DNA from: Odontesthes bonariensis
Taxonomy: Eukaryota > Chordata > Actinopteri > Atheriniformes > Atherinopsidae
NCBI RefSeq assembly: GCF_027942865.1
Contig: NC_134513.1
Span: forward strand, 33,163,429-33,227,428
Direction: 5' to 3'
DNA: 64,000 nt
This document shows, piece after piece, positions 38,600 through 52,000 of the stretch. The notes below the pieces were generated by a model that was given only the letters and a program-made list of their open reading frames with translations, was not told where the DNA came from and ran no database searches. How positions within the stretch are numbered: the first letter of the stretch is position 1; every line of letters starts with the position of its first letter. The translations under genes were made by a program, and so were the position numbers.

Positions 38600-39900
38600 A
38601 AAAAATGCAAGGCAAAATAAATAAATGTCTTCAACAAAAGTTCAGCTATATTTACAACAAATGGAGAACACATGTTGAATATGCAAAGCAACCCTGGTCA
38701 CAAATAAGAGTGCCTTTATCTGATGATTTGCCTATTGATGTTATTAGTGATCTAACAAGTCTTTCTGCTGATGTACAGCGGTTTTATGATGAACTACGTA
38801 ATATCTCAAGTCCAGATCAATAAACAGAAGGTGGAAGGTGAATCTGTGTGTAGAGATTTCTAAGTTTATTCTTTCCAGAGCCTCAGATCGACTGGATGGG
38901 AGGATTGCACAAAGAGAGTACTAGACTGAAGCAGGATTTCTTTTCGATTCAGGCACCAGTAAATTAAGTTTGGTTTCTTCTGTTTTGAAAAGAGCTTCAG
39001 AACATTCAAGCAGGTCCTCTCTGAAATGACAAGAAGTTGGTGCTGATGCTGATGCTGCTGCTGCAAGCCCAGCTGTGCTGGAAGTATTACAAGAAGAAGA
39101 AAGGCAGAAGTGGAAATACAGCAGCTAGAAACAGAAGTTAAAAGGAAACTGGCGGAACAAGAGGCTGCAGTCATCAAGCGTCGAACGAGAAGTTAAGGAA
39201 GTTAAACAGAGGATAGAGCGAGAAGAAGAGGAAGCCGAATTTAAAGCTCATGTTGAGGAGGAGTGTGCGATGCTTCAAAGAGCTTTAGAGGAAACACGGT
39301 GAAGAATACAGCATTTGTGCCAATAGAATCCCTGTACCTGAATAGTCAGTAGCTATTCAGTGCCAATCCACTGAAGAACATTCAAGACAGGGAGAAGATA
39401 AACTACCTCCGCAGATGTGCAAGTGGACACCAAGAGAGCAATTGATGGCTATTTCCTTCTTAGAATGGAATCTGCATATGTTGCTTCATGGGGAATTTTG
39501 GAGGACAGATGCAGGAACCCATTTGTAATCGCAAACTCCTATAGAGATAAACTCCAAGCATGGCCCAAGATTGGATCTAAGGACAGCTTTGAACTTTGAG
39601 AATTTATTGATTTTCTCGTATTGTGAGGCTGCCATGGTCCACATCAAGTTACCAGGAATCTGCCTTTAGCCAATTTGTCAGATCTTTGACCGGAGAAGCA
39701 AAGGCAAGCCTGTTACTTCGCTGCAGGCACTGAGACAAAGTGAGGCGGAAAAAAATCTAATCTCAGAGGCAACAAAACCTAGGAGCAAAGGTACTGATGA
39801 GAAGTTCCAATGAAAAGACTGTTGTTTGAATCCCGGTCACCGCTCAAGGCTTTACAACAGCAGGAGTGTTTGTTCTAACAAAGACCAAGAAATGAAAGAG
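38600..39900 (+). pseudogene. Decayed BEL/Pao-type retrotransposon gag
   Basis: Several frames read pieces of a gag-like polyprotein (DUF1759 type). A helical N-terminal piece lies at 38605-38823. A Glu/Lys/Arg coiled-coil-like piece lies near 39080-39300. A capsid-like piece with SWGILEDRCRNPFVIANSYR lies at 39417-39599. A zinc-knuckle-like NPGHRSRLYNSRSVCS lies at 39826-39885. Stops and frameshifts separate the pieces, so no functional product is possible. No LTR, protease or polymerase is seen nearby. Confidence 0.6.
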
Positions 39901-39959
39901 AAATTCCAAGTCAAGAAAGATAAAACACAAGAGACTGTGGAGAAGTATGACAAACAACT

Positions 39960-40140
39960 CTTTTATGAACCGAGTGGACCTGCAGGACACAGAGATGAAG
40001 GATGTGTCTCTGATTCTGATGAATGTGATGACTAATGACAGTGGGACATATGAGTGTTGAATCTTCCAGAGAGGAACAGACCGTGGGAAGAGATCCATTC
40101 TGATGTCTGTTCCCATCAACATCATCAAGCTGAAAGTTTG
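39960..40140 (+). pseudogene. Remnant of an immunoglobulin V-type exon
   Basis: One frame reads EMKDVSLILMNVMTNDSGTY followed by E-C, the conserved DxGxYxC end of an Ig V-set domain, then a stop and an Ig-strand-G-like stretch. Fish genomes have large families of Ig-type receptors with this pattern. The stop right after the second cysteine and the lack of flanking exons mark it as a dead fragment. Confidence 0.5.
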
Positions 40141-40489
40141 TAATTTCCTATCTGACTCGGTTACTTACCGTTCAGTCAGTAAAGTGGAGGCACAGAGTCA
40201 AAGATTTCATTCTCTGATCCTGCAGAGTGAAGTTTATCTTTCAAACAGCTGATCTGACATAGAGCAGACTCAGTCTTCAGTTTAAGCAGCCTCCCAACAG
40301 CTTTTCATTCAGAGTGGCTGAGGCTCAGAAGGTCTTTCATCATTTCAAAGGTTGGAGGTTCAGCCCCTGATGGGTTCAAGTGTGCTGCATGAATAGGTGG
40401 CTTGTTGTGTAGAGACGACGCTGAAGTTGGCATCCGATTCGCCAGCCTCCGATTCGCGCATTAAAGGGGTGGGCATAAAGGGCCATTTC

Positions 40490-41345
40490 ACTGCTTTTTT
40501 TGCATTTTGATCGACCAAAGCAAGGTCCTGTATGGAAACTACAAAATTTACACTGCTCAAATCTGGATGGAATTATTCTAAAGAGGTTGTAGATTCATTA
40601 AAATCTTGTTTGGGATTTGTGAAACCTTTTTCTGATTTGTGAAAATACAGAACAGGGCCATTTCACTGCATTTTTGGTATTCTGATCACCTTGAACTGGG
40701 TCCTGTATGGAAACTACATTACTTAGACTGCTCAAATCTGGATGGAATTATTCTAAAGAGGCTATAGATTCATTAAAACCTTGTTTGGGATTTGTGAAAC
40801 CCTTTTCTGATTTGTGAAAATACAGAACAGGGCCATTTCACTGCATTTTTGGTATTCTGATCACCCTGAACTGGGTCCTGTATGGAAACTACATTACTTA
40901 GACTGCTCAAATCTGGATGGAATTATTCTAAAGAGGCTATAGATTCATTAAAACCTTGTTTGGGATTTGTGAAACCTTTTTCTGATTTGTGAAAATACAG
41001 AACAGGGCCATTTCACTGCATTTTTGGTATTCTGATCACCCTGAACTGGGTCCTGTATGGAAACTACATTACTTAGACTGCTCAAATCTGGATGGAATTA
41101 TTCTAAAGATGCTATAGATTCATTAAAACCTTGTTTAGGATTTGTGAAACCTTTTTCTGATTTGTGAAAATACAGAACAGGGCAATTTCACTGCATTTTT
41201 GGTATTCTGATCACCCTGAATTGGGTCCTGTATGGAAACTACATTACTTAGACTGCTCAAATCTGGATAGAATTATTCTAAAGAGGGTACAGAGTCTTTA
41301 AAACACATTTTATTATTTGTGAAAACTTTTTTTGGTCATTGAAAA
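40490..41345 (+). repeat. 175-bp satellite, about five tandem copies
   Basis: Copies start with GGGCCATTTCACTGC-like sequence at 40490, 40655, 40830, 41005 and 41180. The first is 165 bp and diverged; the next three are exactly 175 bp and nearly identical; the last is incomplete and diverged. Each contains GGTCCTGTATGGAAACTAC and TGGATGGAATTATTCTAAAG (the last with one change in the second). No coding content. Confidence 0.95.
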
Positions 41346-44300
41346 TTCAAAAAGTTCCTCTGAACTTTCTTTCTTCTTTTCATTTGGACCAACAAAATAA
41401 AACAAATAATAATATATTCAAATAAGTAACTTACATTTTCCATTAAATTTGTTTTTGAAACAGACCGACAGGCAGCTGGAGATTCCAAACCATACCTGAA
41501 AGGTAGTTTTCCTGTGAACGGCTCTCCTGTGCAGCTTCCCTGAGTTAGTCATAAGTGTTTCATTCACACTGTGTCAATAAAGGTACAGCAGTAACCCTGA
41601 TTCACACTCACAGAGTGGTTGTGCTGTGAGAAAACATCAGATGGATGAAGGTAAAAAGTGTGTGTTTAAAAATATCTGTTGTCTCATGGGGAGGAAACAA
41701 GACACCAACTGCTGTAAAACAACCTCAGAAACAGCTTGAACTGTTTTCATTTCATATATCACTGGGCAAACATTATCAGTCATAACTCACAGAAGACTTC
41801 ACGAATTGATTCATAGTTTATATAGACTTTTTTTTCCTGATTTTATCATGTAAAGTCATATCTATGAACAGGCGTAGAAGCTTGGAAATATGCATAACCA
41901 GCTGAACATATTTCTGAATCCTATGAAACGAGTTTTGTGTAAACACATGGATGCATTTTGTGGTGTATAAAAAACACAAGTAATACACAGGCATAAAGGT
42001 ATACAGTTACACCCACATACATCAAGTGTTATGCTGGGCTGACGTTTTTTTGGGAAACCAATTCAGTTTACACTTATTTTCAATCTGAAAATGACAAAGA
42101 ATTCTGCTAAAGTTGTCGTTTCATTATTTTACAGTGACATACAGTAACAATAACCATTTGGCAATATGGAGGCCAGAGTATGATGGGTTTCTATTTTTGT
42201 TCCATCTTTAATTTTAAACATTCAGATGGGTTATCTGTTGATTCAGGTATATATACAGGTGTGATCAGTAAAACTAAGGTGAGAGAAATAAAAATGATCC
42301 AGTGGGTAGGTTGACCCACCCTCATTTTGAAAATACCCATAATTTCTGCCTGACTGTAAAAATAAGAACCACATGGAGGAGAGATAAGCACCAATTTCCC
42401 TCAAAAACTCTTTTTTTGGCTTGTCTAAAGTATAATTTTGACAAATCAGATGTAATGGCTGCCACATCGAAGTCAGTTTTATCCAGATCTAAAAATATGT
42501 ATGTTGCATGCTGCTCATTTGTCTGAGTATGCAAATCATTTGGCTAAATATTTGCCTGAATTGGGAAGCTACATAAGTTTTCCAGAAATATCTGATATGG
42601 GGCATAGTAAAAACTGTGGTGCAAACTGAGCCAGGCTGGAGTTTGAACAAACTGTAAGGTAGGAGCAATAATTTACATGTGTTGAAGTGTTGAACAGTCA
42701 TTTGCTCTGGTCTTCAAGCTGTCGTTGTTGGTTTGTAATACAAGAAATTAGAAAAAAATAAATTGCATTCAACATAGGCTTTATCAGCAGTTTTTGATCT
42801 ACCTTTAGGTTTGTTATTAGACTAAAATGTTTTTTAGTTTCAGTGACATTTATTTATTCATTCTACTTCAGTATTTATCTAGTTTTGTTTAGTAATCTTT
42901 ATGTTTTTGGGTAGATTACAACTTTGGTGAAATCTTTTTGTTAGGTTTATGTTAGGTAAAAGAAACATGTCAATTAGTTTAGAGGCAGGTTAGCTTTAAA
43001 AGCTCTCATGAGTTTAATTAAGATTCAAGTAGATTGTTAGTTTACCTCCATTTAGTGCTTTTTACTCCATGACCCATATCAATTTATCCTTCACCTGTGG
43101 CAAATTGAACCATGGCAACACTTTTTTATGAAAAGCCATATTTTTAGAACTCTTATATTTCTATTCAAGTTGATAAGACACATCCCGAAATGCTTCCCAG
43201 CGTTTTAGGCATTTTTGCCATTAATATATTTCAGAAATCTGCATAAATTTAAACTTCGAAAACGTCCAAACAAGGCCGTACACTGAAACAGCTGCAAATT
43301 TGTAATTGTGAAATAAAGATTTTTATTCAGTCAGCTAAAGCATCAGCTCTGCTAAAGTTCTGATCATGGATGTATTATATTAACACTTAATTTAATACAT
43401 TCTGATAGCAGAGCTGAAAGTGTCAGCTCTGCTGGTCTTAAAAATAGGAGCCCTAAGCATTGCCTGTAAAAATTATGATTATTTACTGCTTAAACAAAAT
43501 TGGAACATTAATTTATGGTATACATAAATACTCTATGTTTGCCCAAAAATATAGCGTAATGTAGTTTTATTGACGATATTTTTAGTAAGGCATAACTTGT
43601 GGACCCAACATGAGGGGTCCTGCTTCGGTTCACACGGAAACCAATGACCGATGTTTGTTTTGCTACCATTAGCAGGTAAAACTCTCCCTTCTACAGCAAT
43701 ATTTACATTTGATTCTTCTATTTTGAGCGTGAATTCGCGATGTATAATTTCAAAATGTAACATATTAACACATACACACTGTCAATTTCTCGCTATCTAA
43801 ACATTTATTTACAAAGGTTTCAGTCAGACTAAACGCATTAGCTGCTAAAGCTAACTCTGGTTTTGCTAGGAATTTGTAAACACGTTAGGTTATTTTTAGT
43901 TGTTCATAACAACATCCAATTCGCTGTGTTTTAAAGATAAAAAATAAGGTTATTTATTGGTTGTATCGTCATCTTGTAGGAGAGCATACGTTTCCATGCT
44001 GAACACGGCAGCTGAGCTGGGTGGCTAACTGACCGCATCTTCACCCAAGCTGCTGCGTGGGTTGTGTGTCACACTCAACACAGCGGTAGAAGTTACGGTT
44101 AGAGTTTTACCTATACTTTAACATATCAGATTTTTTTTCTTGAAGCATGCAAATGATCTGACTTTATTTCTTCTCTGTTTTGACCATTTTCAACTCGTTC
44201 TTATAGCCCCTTGATTCTCAGGGCCGTATAAGTAAAAAAGCCGTGTGTGCATGTAATTTAGGTCTGTAATCAAAAACAATGTCATAAATCTGAGCCACTC

Positions 44301-46030
44301 AGATTCCGTGTTTGCCAAAACTGCTCCTCCTCTGTGTGCCCACTGTGTCTTTGAGACTGTAATCCACTGCCTCTGTTTCCATCCGTTCTAACTGCGCCCA
44401 CCAGCTTTATTCTTCAACACTGCCTGAACCCTCTCAGACAAGCTTTCTGTCATTTCTTTAAGTAGTCTTCAGGATTCATCCCTCCATAAGACCTGTTGCC
44501 ACTGATTTCAGATACAGTTTTCAGGCCTGTCTGTTGCACAAGCTTACACTTCATAAGAACTACTCCAAAGTTCAGTTCACATGGATTAAAACTGAACAAG
44601 TTCAAGTTGATCACAGTCTGAAAATGAATTAGCTCTCAGTGATTGATCACTTTTTTGCTTGACTTTGGAATAATTCTCATTATATTCTCGCATAGTGTAA
44701 TGGAGTGCGATGAAGTTCTGGAACAAGGGCCCCGTGGCCATCTGAGAAGATGAAAACACATCTCTGCCTTTATATGTTTTAAGTAAAGTAAGATATTATT
44801 TGTATTGTACCTTTTGAGAAATAGAAATAAGCCCAAATAAACTTATTTGATCATTTTTGCACACCAATGAAAGCGTACTAACCAGCAGAGGCCCCGTGAC
44901 AAACACTAGAGTCTCACGTTGAACATCACACTGAATCAGGTAACTTGAGCAGCGAATGAATGACAACATTGAGAAACTACAACAATGTGTCGCATGCCAA
45001 AAAAAACCTGAAAACAGACCAGCAACATTGTGATAAAATCAGGTGGGAGAGCAGCACAACAGGTGAAATTATACATAGTGTCAGTGTATGACAAAAGAAA
45101 AAGTTCATCTTACATTACAGATGCTCTCCTCTGACTTTCTGTCTGTTATATTCTCCATATTCAGCTGGCCTTACTCTTTTTCCACACTTTTATAGCCTTT
45201 TTGTCGGTTTCTGTCATGATGTGGGAATGTTGTTGCCTGGTTCTAACTACACATGTCTGTGACTGTCCTAATCCAGTTGCATTAGATTTAAGATTCAAGA
45301 GATTTATTGTCATATGCCAAGAGAAAACTTTTTTCGTTACAATGAAATTCTAGTTTTGTTTTGTCCCTTAAACATGTCATGAAGAGGGAAAAAAGCCACA
45401 TAAATAGAAATAAAAAAGAGCTTGTCCACTGACAAGAATGTCATTCAATGCAGGAAGAGAGAGCTGCGTTCACTTCACATTCATCAGTTAAAAACAGCCC
45501 TGTTCAGCTTGAAATTCATGGAAAATAAAAACGCCGCTCATGAACGTTTGTGTGTTCGTGCGCAACACGGCACTTCTTCTTTTGTCCTCCACTTGTCCAG
45601 TTTCCTCAAATGTTTTAAAGACACACTGCACACCTGCAATGTCATTAACGACACTAAAACAATTTCAGACTGGTTTTGCTTTTTAAACTAACACTATTTT
45701 GAAAATATTAAATATTTGGAGATTTCTAACTATTTGTTATTTTTATTTATTCTGAGTGATATATTAGGCTACTTATTCTGAGTAATTGTTTTCTGAATAT
45801 TCTTATTAAATCTACAGCATAAAAGTTCTGGAATTGCTTCCAGGTGTTTATGATTAAGCTGATAATAGAAATGTATTTACACAGATTGAACAAAAATACT
45901 TTTTTTACCCTCAGCACTTTAGTTCAGTGAGATTAAGATCGACTCTTACAGAGCATTTAAGGAAGATTCAAATGCCCTTATAGCAGATGTTGGCTTTGTC
46001 TAATAACTTTTTCTTGCTGTTTGTCCTCAG
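41346..46030. other. Gene-poor interval upstream of the upf2 start codon
   Basis: Mostly AT-rich sequence with no supported gene. A GC-richer stretch near 43980-44100 could hold the upf2 promoter or non-coding first exon, but I cannot define its borders. Scraps of a minus-strand Tc1 transposase occur at about 44400-44500 and 45570-45650. The minus-strand open frame at 43533-43763 has no family signature I know. Confidence 0.4.
44400..45650 (-). pseudogene. Scattered Tc1-type transposase fragments
   Basis: Sequences at about 44400-44500 and 45570-45650 match, on the same strand, the Tc1 pseudogene at 60840-61560 (for example TCCTCCACTTGTCCAGTTTC). The intervening kilobase shows no transposase, so the copy was broken up or these are two scraps. 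Confidence 0.5.
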
Positions 46031-46031
46031 T

Positions 46032-49000
46032 ATGCCTGCTGAACGCAAGCACTCAGTAAACATGGATGAGAAAGACGTTTGCCCCTTCAGCAACAAGGAG
46101 AAGGAGAAGGACAGAGAGGGCGAGAGAAGACCCACATCTGCTCGAGACAAAGCAAAAGACGAGGCCAAAACCGGTGGCAAAAAAGACGGCGGCAAGGAGG
46201 AGAAGAGGAAGCGCCTAGAGGAAGAAAAGAAGAAGAAAGAGGAAAAGGAGCGGAAAAAGAAGGAAGAGGAAAAGCAGAAGGCGGAGGAGGAGCAGAAGAA
46301 GAAGGAGGAGGAGGAAAAGAGACAGCAGGAGGAGGAAGAAAGGAAGCTCCTAGAGGAGGAGGCCAGACGACAGCGTGAGGAGGAAGCAGCTCTCCTCAAG
46401 TAAGTGTTGGTCAGCTTTGTTGTTTTGATGTTCTGGGAGACTTAATCTTGATGGAAATTTGTAGTTTCAAAGTCATAATTCAGACATGAGACATGAGATG
46501 TCCCTTGAAGCTTCAGATTTATTTATTTATTTTTAAAGTATTTTTTTGGGCTTTTTATGCCTTTAATGATAGGACAGTGTGAGAGAGACAGGAAGCAGGG
46601 GGCAGAGAGATGGGGAAGACACGCAGCAAAGGGCTGCTCGGTGCGGGAGTCGAACCGGGGCCCGCTGCATCGAGGACTATAGCCTCTGTACATGGGGCGG
46701 CTGCTTAACCCACTACGCCACCGACCGCCCCGAAGCTTCAGATTTTTCCTGTTTATTTTCCCATCCAGGAGTTTTCTTCACAGGTGTTCTTTTTTTAAAT
46801 TCTTATCGACAAACAGGAACTACTCGTTTTGAGTTGATTAGTCAAAATGCAAACAAATCTGAGCTTAAAGGGATAGTTCGCCTCTTTTGACATGAAGCTG
46901 TATGACATCCCATACTAGCAATATCATTTATGAACATTGACTTAACCCCTGCTGCGTCCTGTGAGCCGAGTTCCAGCCGAGTTTTGGCGTTGACGAAAGC
47001 AGTCCGGCTAGTTGGCTGGAGTCGCAAAAATAAAGTGTCTTGCTTCTCAAAACAATATGCATTCAAAAGAGTAATACATTTGCATCACAAAATCGTTATC
47101 CAGAAAAAGTCAGACCTCACAATCGCTTGGCGCACTTTTGCCTCCCTTCATATCAATGCGTACAGCCACCTGCAGATAGCCGCACCTGTTACGGTGTTTA
47201 CTGCTCAGAAGCAGGGGACTGCTCGTTCTGCACTTCGGTCTGCACAGTTTACATAGCCCGTAGTGATATGAAGGTAGAGAGAAATGGCGCCAAGCGATTG
47301 TGAGGTCTGACTTTTTCTGGATAACGATTTTGTGATGCAAATGTATTACTCTTTTGAACTCATATTGTTTTGAGAAGCAAGACGCTTTATTTTTGCGACC
47401 TAGCCGGACTACCTTCGTCAACGCCAAAACGAGGCTGGAACTCGGCTCACAGGACGCAGCAGGGGGTAAGTCAATGTTCATAAATGATATTGCTAATTTG
47501 GGATATCATACAGCTTCATGTCAAAAGAGGTGAACTATCCCCTTAAATTAATGTGTGTAACTGCGTCTGATAATCCTTAACTGAGGTTAAAAACATTTTT
47601 TTTCCTTTTGCATGTGTCAATTAAAACAGACACGCTCATTCATGCTTTCAGCCATGTGGAATTTATTAAATAACAAAATGCAAAAATCATGCTTTCATAG
47701 ATTCATAATTTAATTAATTTTTATAACACATTTCTGAATTTAAAAATGTGCATTTATTGGAGTATGCAGCATATTTTGTGGTATGTCTGGGTAACTCCAG
47801 CCCTTTTTACACTGCTCAAAAAAAAATCTAAACATATGGATTTTGAGTGTAACGGGAAAGATTTTAATCGGGTTTCACTCCTGCTTTAAATGACTCCGCG
47901 TCACTTATCATCATTTATTGTCTCCACCTCCAAACAGCATTCGTGGGAACACAACACACAGGTGCACGTGCTAATTTCCAATGAGAGTGTTTCATTCAGG
48001 GCTGCAAGAGTGGGCACATGTCACCTTTTCTTTACAGAACATGTTTACTGACTGTAAAGTTTAACACGGAGGCTCTAACACCGACAGCAACAACTCACAG
48101 ACAAAAAGAGGCACGTTTGTTCTTATATTGCAAGACCAGTTCTGTGGGGCTGATGTCCACGGTCCAATCAAAAACAAGTATTTAATTGTCTCAGAACCTC
48201 TGGTCCAACACTGGATACAGTGCAGTGCCGTCACGTTATGTAGATTGGAGTTAGTGGAATTTAGGAGACCAGTTCTGGTTGTTTTGTAACCCTTAACACA
48301 CTGAGGACAAACAAAACAGTTAATTTAATCAGCTTGAAAAGCTGTTTAAACACACTGGTTTACGTGTAAAAAAAATGCATCAGACAACAACCTGTAAAAT
48401 AAATAGAGTGATAACAGTGCAGTTTATCATATTAGATCATATTCTGCTCCTTTCTCAGAGAGAATCCCCTCCTCTTGGTGAAACATAGAAGACAAAGAAG
48501 TGGAAGATATGAGGGAATAGAGGAGAAGAGACAAATTGAGCCAAATGACGCAATGCTGAAACATGTTTTTACTTTTTTGCTTAAAAAATATTTTCTTTTC
48601 TTATCAATTTTACATTATTTCTGCAGGGAAAAGGAAGAAAGCCATCAGCTGCACCAGGAGGCCTGGGAGCGCCATCATTGCAGGAAGGAGCTCCGCGTCA
48701 AGAACCAGAACGCCCACGAAGGCCGGCCCGAAGAGGCCTTCTTCAGCCGGTTGGACTCCAGCCTTAAAAAGAACACTGCCTTTGTCAAGAAGCTGCGAAC
48801 GCTCACTGAACAGCAGCGAGATGCGCTCTCCCACGACTTCTCCTCACTCAACCTCAGCAAGTACATCGGCGAGGCCGTGAGCTCCGTTGTCGAGGCCAAG
48901 CTGAAGATCTCAGACGTCGGCTGCGCTGTCCATCTGTGCTCCCTCTTCCACCAGCGGTATGCCGAGTTTGCGCCGTTGCTGCTGCAGGCGTGGAAGAGAC

Positions 49001-52000
49001 ACTTTGAAGCGAGGAAGGAGGATAAGGCGCCCAACGTGAGCAAACTGCGCACAGACCTGCGCTTCATTGCAGAGCTGACCATCGTGGGCCTCTTCACAGA
49101 CAAAGAAGGCCTTTCACTCATTTACGAGCAGCTGAAGAATATTATTGGGACCGACCGGGAGACGCACACTCATGTGTCGGTGGTGATCAGCTTCTGCAAG
49201 CACTGCGGGGACGACATCGCCGGTCTGGCACCCCGCAAGGTGAAACTAGCGGCTGAGAAGTTTGGCCTGACCTTCCCTCCGAGCGAGATAATCAGCACAG
49301 AGAAGCAGCAGCCCTTCCAGAACCTTCTGCGAGAGTACTTCACATCCCTCACCAAACACCTGAAGAAGGACCACCGGGAGCTGCAGAACATTGAGAGACA
49401 GAATAGGTGAGTTGGCACCTTCTTCTCACGTCCGTTCTTCAGATTTGTTGTTTTCCTAACTCTCTTTGACACGTTGTCCTGTGCAGGCGTATCTTACATT
49501 CCAAAGGGGAGCTGAGTGAGGATAGGCACAAACAATATGAAGAGTTTGCCACGTCCTACCAGAAGCTGCTGGCCAACACTCAGTCCCTGGCTGACCTGCT
49601 GGATGAAAACATGCCCGATCTGCCTCAGGACAAGACTGTGCAGGAGGGTGGGTGACCCTTCATCTCCAGACTGATGATGCAAGACACATTTGTGTGTTTT
49701 AAACTAATCTTTTCCTCTCTGTGCCCTTTCAGAGCATGGTCCCGGCATTGACATTTTCACCCCAGGGAAGCCTGGAGAGTACGACCTAGAGGGAGGAATC
49801 TGGGAGGATGAAGACGCTCGTAACTTCTATGAAAACTTGGTGGACCTGAAGGCCTTTGTCCCTGCCATCCTCTTCAAGGACAACGAAAAGAACAACCAGG
49901 GCAAAGACAAGGAAGAAGCCAAAGGTAAATGTAAAGATGAATGAGGAAAGAAACGGATGCAGAGTTTTATTCTAACTGAGCTGCTGGTGCTGTTGGGTTC
50001 AGATGGCAGAGAGGGGAAGGATGTGGCCAGCACCACGGAGGAGCTGGAGCTGGAGCTGGAGCTGGAGGCTCTGGATATCACAGATGAGCCTCTTGAACTG
50101 GAAGGAGCAGACGAGGTGGAAAACGAAGAACTGGCCAAAAAGCTGCTGGATGAACAAGGTAAGCATGAGCCTATTTCAGAACAGGAACGCTGGACTTGAA
50201 GACCTGATGCATTGAAATTCCCATGTTGGAGGGCAGCTTACGTCTGAACGGGCAAAAATTATGAAATTGTTTCTGAGAAGCAGGAGTAACGGAATAAAGC
50301 TTGAGGAAAATAGGGACGGATATCTAAATGATTGAATGTCATCGCCGTGACAGTGATCAAGCCATTATTGTTAGATATCTCGCATGAAAGGGACTAATGT
50401 GTGCCCACGCCAAGAATGATAACGGTTACAATAACTTAAAAAAGATTCTTCTAAACATTGTGCCAGTTCAAGTGGATGTTGGAGTTCACAGCAGAACTGT
50501 AACAATACTGAGAAGCATTATCTTCGGCTTCACTTTAGGAGGAATATGGAAAATGATTTTTAAAAACTGACAAACCAGCGTGCATCAACATCCTGCTCTA
50601 TGCTACATGGTGCCACAATGGGAAAAAAAGCTTCGGTTTAACTTTGACACACTTCTTGGCACTTTCCTTTTTTCTAATGTGGCCTCTGAACTTTGTTCTT
50701 TCATGATGACAAACTGATGTTGACTCATTCAGAAGTGTGTTTCAATTTGTCACGAAAAGCCGCTCGCGTAACGCTGTGTTACTGTTTCGTTCTCCTGTCT
50801 CAGCCCACATTGGACCCTTTGTACATCTGGAGGGTGCAGCTTGTGCTTGTTTACAGACGTGGACGGTCCTTAAGTTTGTCGACTTAAAGAAGACAAATTT
50901 GAAAAACTTTTAATGATTAAAAATAGTGTACATAATGGATTGTGGGTGGCTCATGTTTTTAGATCAGATAATCCAGCCAAACTTTTCCATCAAGAGTCAT
51001 TCAAAGTGCTTAGACAGCAAACATGAGAAAAACGAGACATATTGAAGCAGATATGGCAAAATTATTCAGGTAAAACATGAAGTAATAAAAAAATAAAATA
51101 AAAGGAAAACAGTAAAATAGAATAAGATAAGAAACGAGCACAATATAAGGAGAAATTAAACGAATACAGTAGTAAAAAGATCACTTTTAGGTTGTGATTT
51201 AAAGGACGTTTTAGCAGATCTGCAGTTGATTCCACGTAAAAGGTGGATAAAAACCCAAAGCTGCTTTCCCTTGATTAGTCCTAGCTGCGGGGACAGATAG
51301 CAAAGCTATACCTGACCTCTGTATCCTGTAGTTATGGTTGGTTTTGAGATGTGAATTTTGTTTGCATTCAAGTTTCATCAGCATTTGTCTTTGTATGCTT
51401 AGAACAAGAGGATGAGGAGGCCAGCACGGGATCGCATTTGAAGTTAATTGTGGACGCCTTCATCCAGCAGCTCCCCAACTGTGTCAACAGAGACCTCATA
51501 GACAAGGTGATGACAAACAGGAATCCTGCTTTTTAAATAGAAATATTACCTGACAGGCGCGTTTCCCCTCATAATACAGATAGGTCCCTTTATACTTTAT
51601 TACTTTATTATAAAGTAAATTGAAGTTTATGAGCTCTGTTGACTCCTGCAGGCTGCCATGGACTTCTGCATGAACATGAACACCAAATCGAACAGGAGGA
51701 AGCTCGTCCGAGCCCTCTTCACTGTCCCCAGGCAGAGGTAACATCTGTCCAGATGTTAGAATGTGATAAAAAGAACAAAACTGAATCTTATCTTTTCTTT
51801 TACACAAATAAGATGAAGGAAAATACATCATTATTTGTTCATTTTTGGTGTTTTTGCTGACAATAAGCAGAATGTAGAGTATAACTTGGCAAATTTCATA
51901 CCTTGAAGCACCAGAGAGGGGTGCTATCAGGTATCATATGTGGAGCTCTGACTCATGCTTGTCTTGCAGGTTGGATCTTCTGCCTTTCTACTCTCGTCTG

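Noticed and set aside
40490..41345. Regularly spaced repeats that could suggest a CRISPR-like array
   Set aside because: The whole 175-bp unit repeats with no unique spacers, and the DNA is clearly vertebrate. It is a satellite.
45968..46399. Minus-strand frame of 143 codons rich in Ser/Phe, and a second plus-strand frame at 46079-46378
   Set aside because: They mirror the Lys/Glu-rich upf2 exon; repetitive GAG/AAG codons read open in other frames.
46930..47481. Two similar predicted proteins, one on each strand, both beginning M-N-I-D-L
   Set aside because: They are the two arms of the fold-back MITE read in opposite directions, not duplicated genes.
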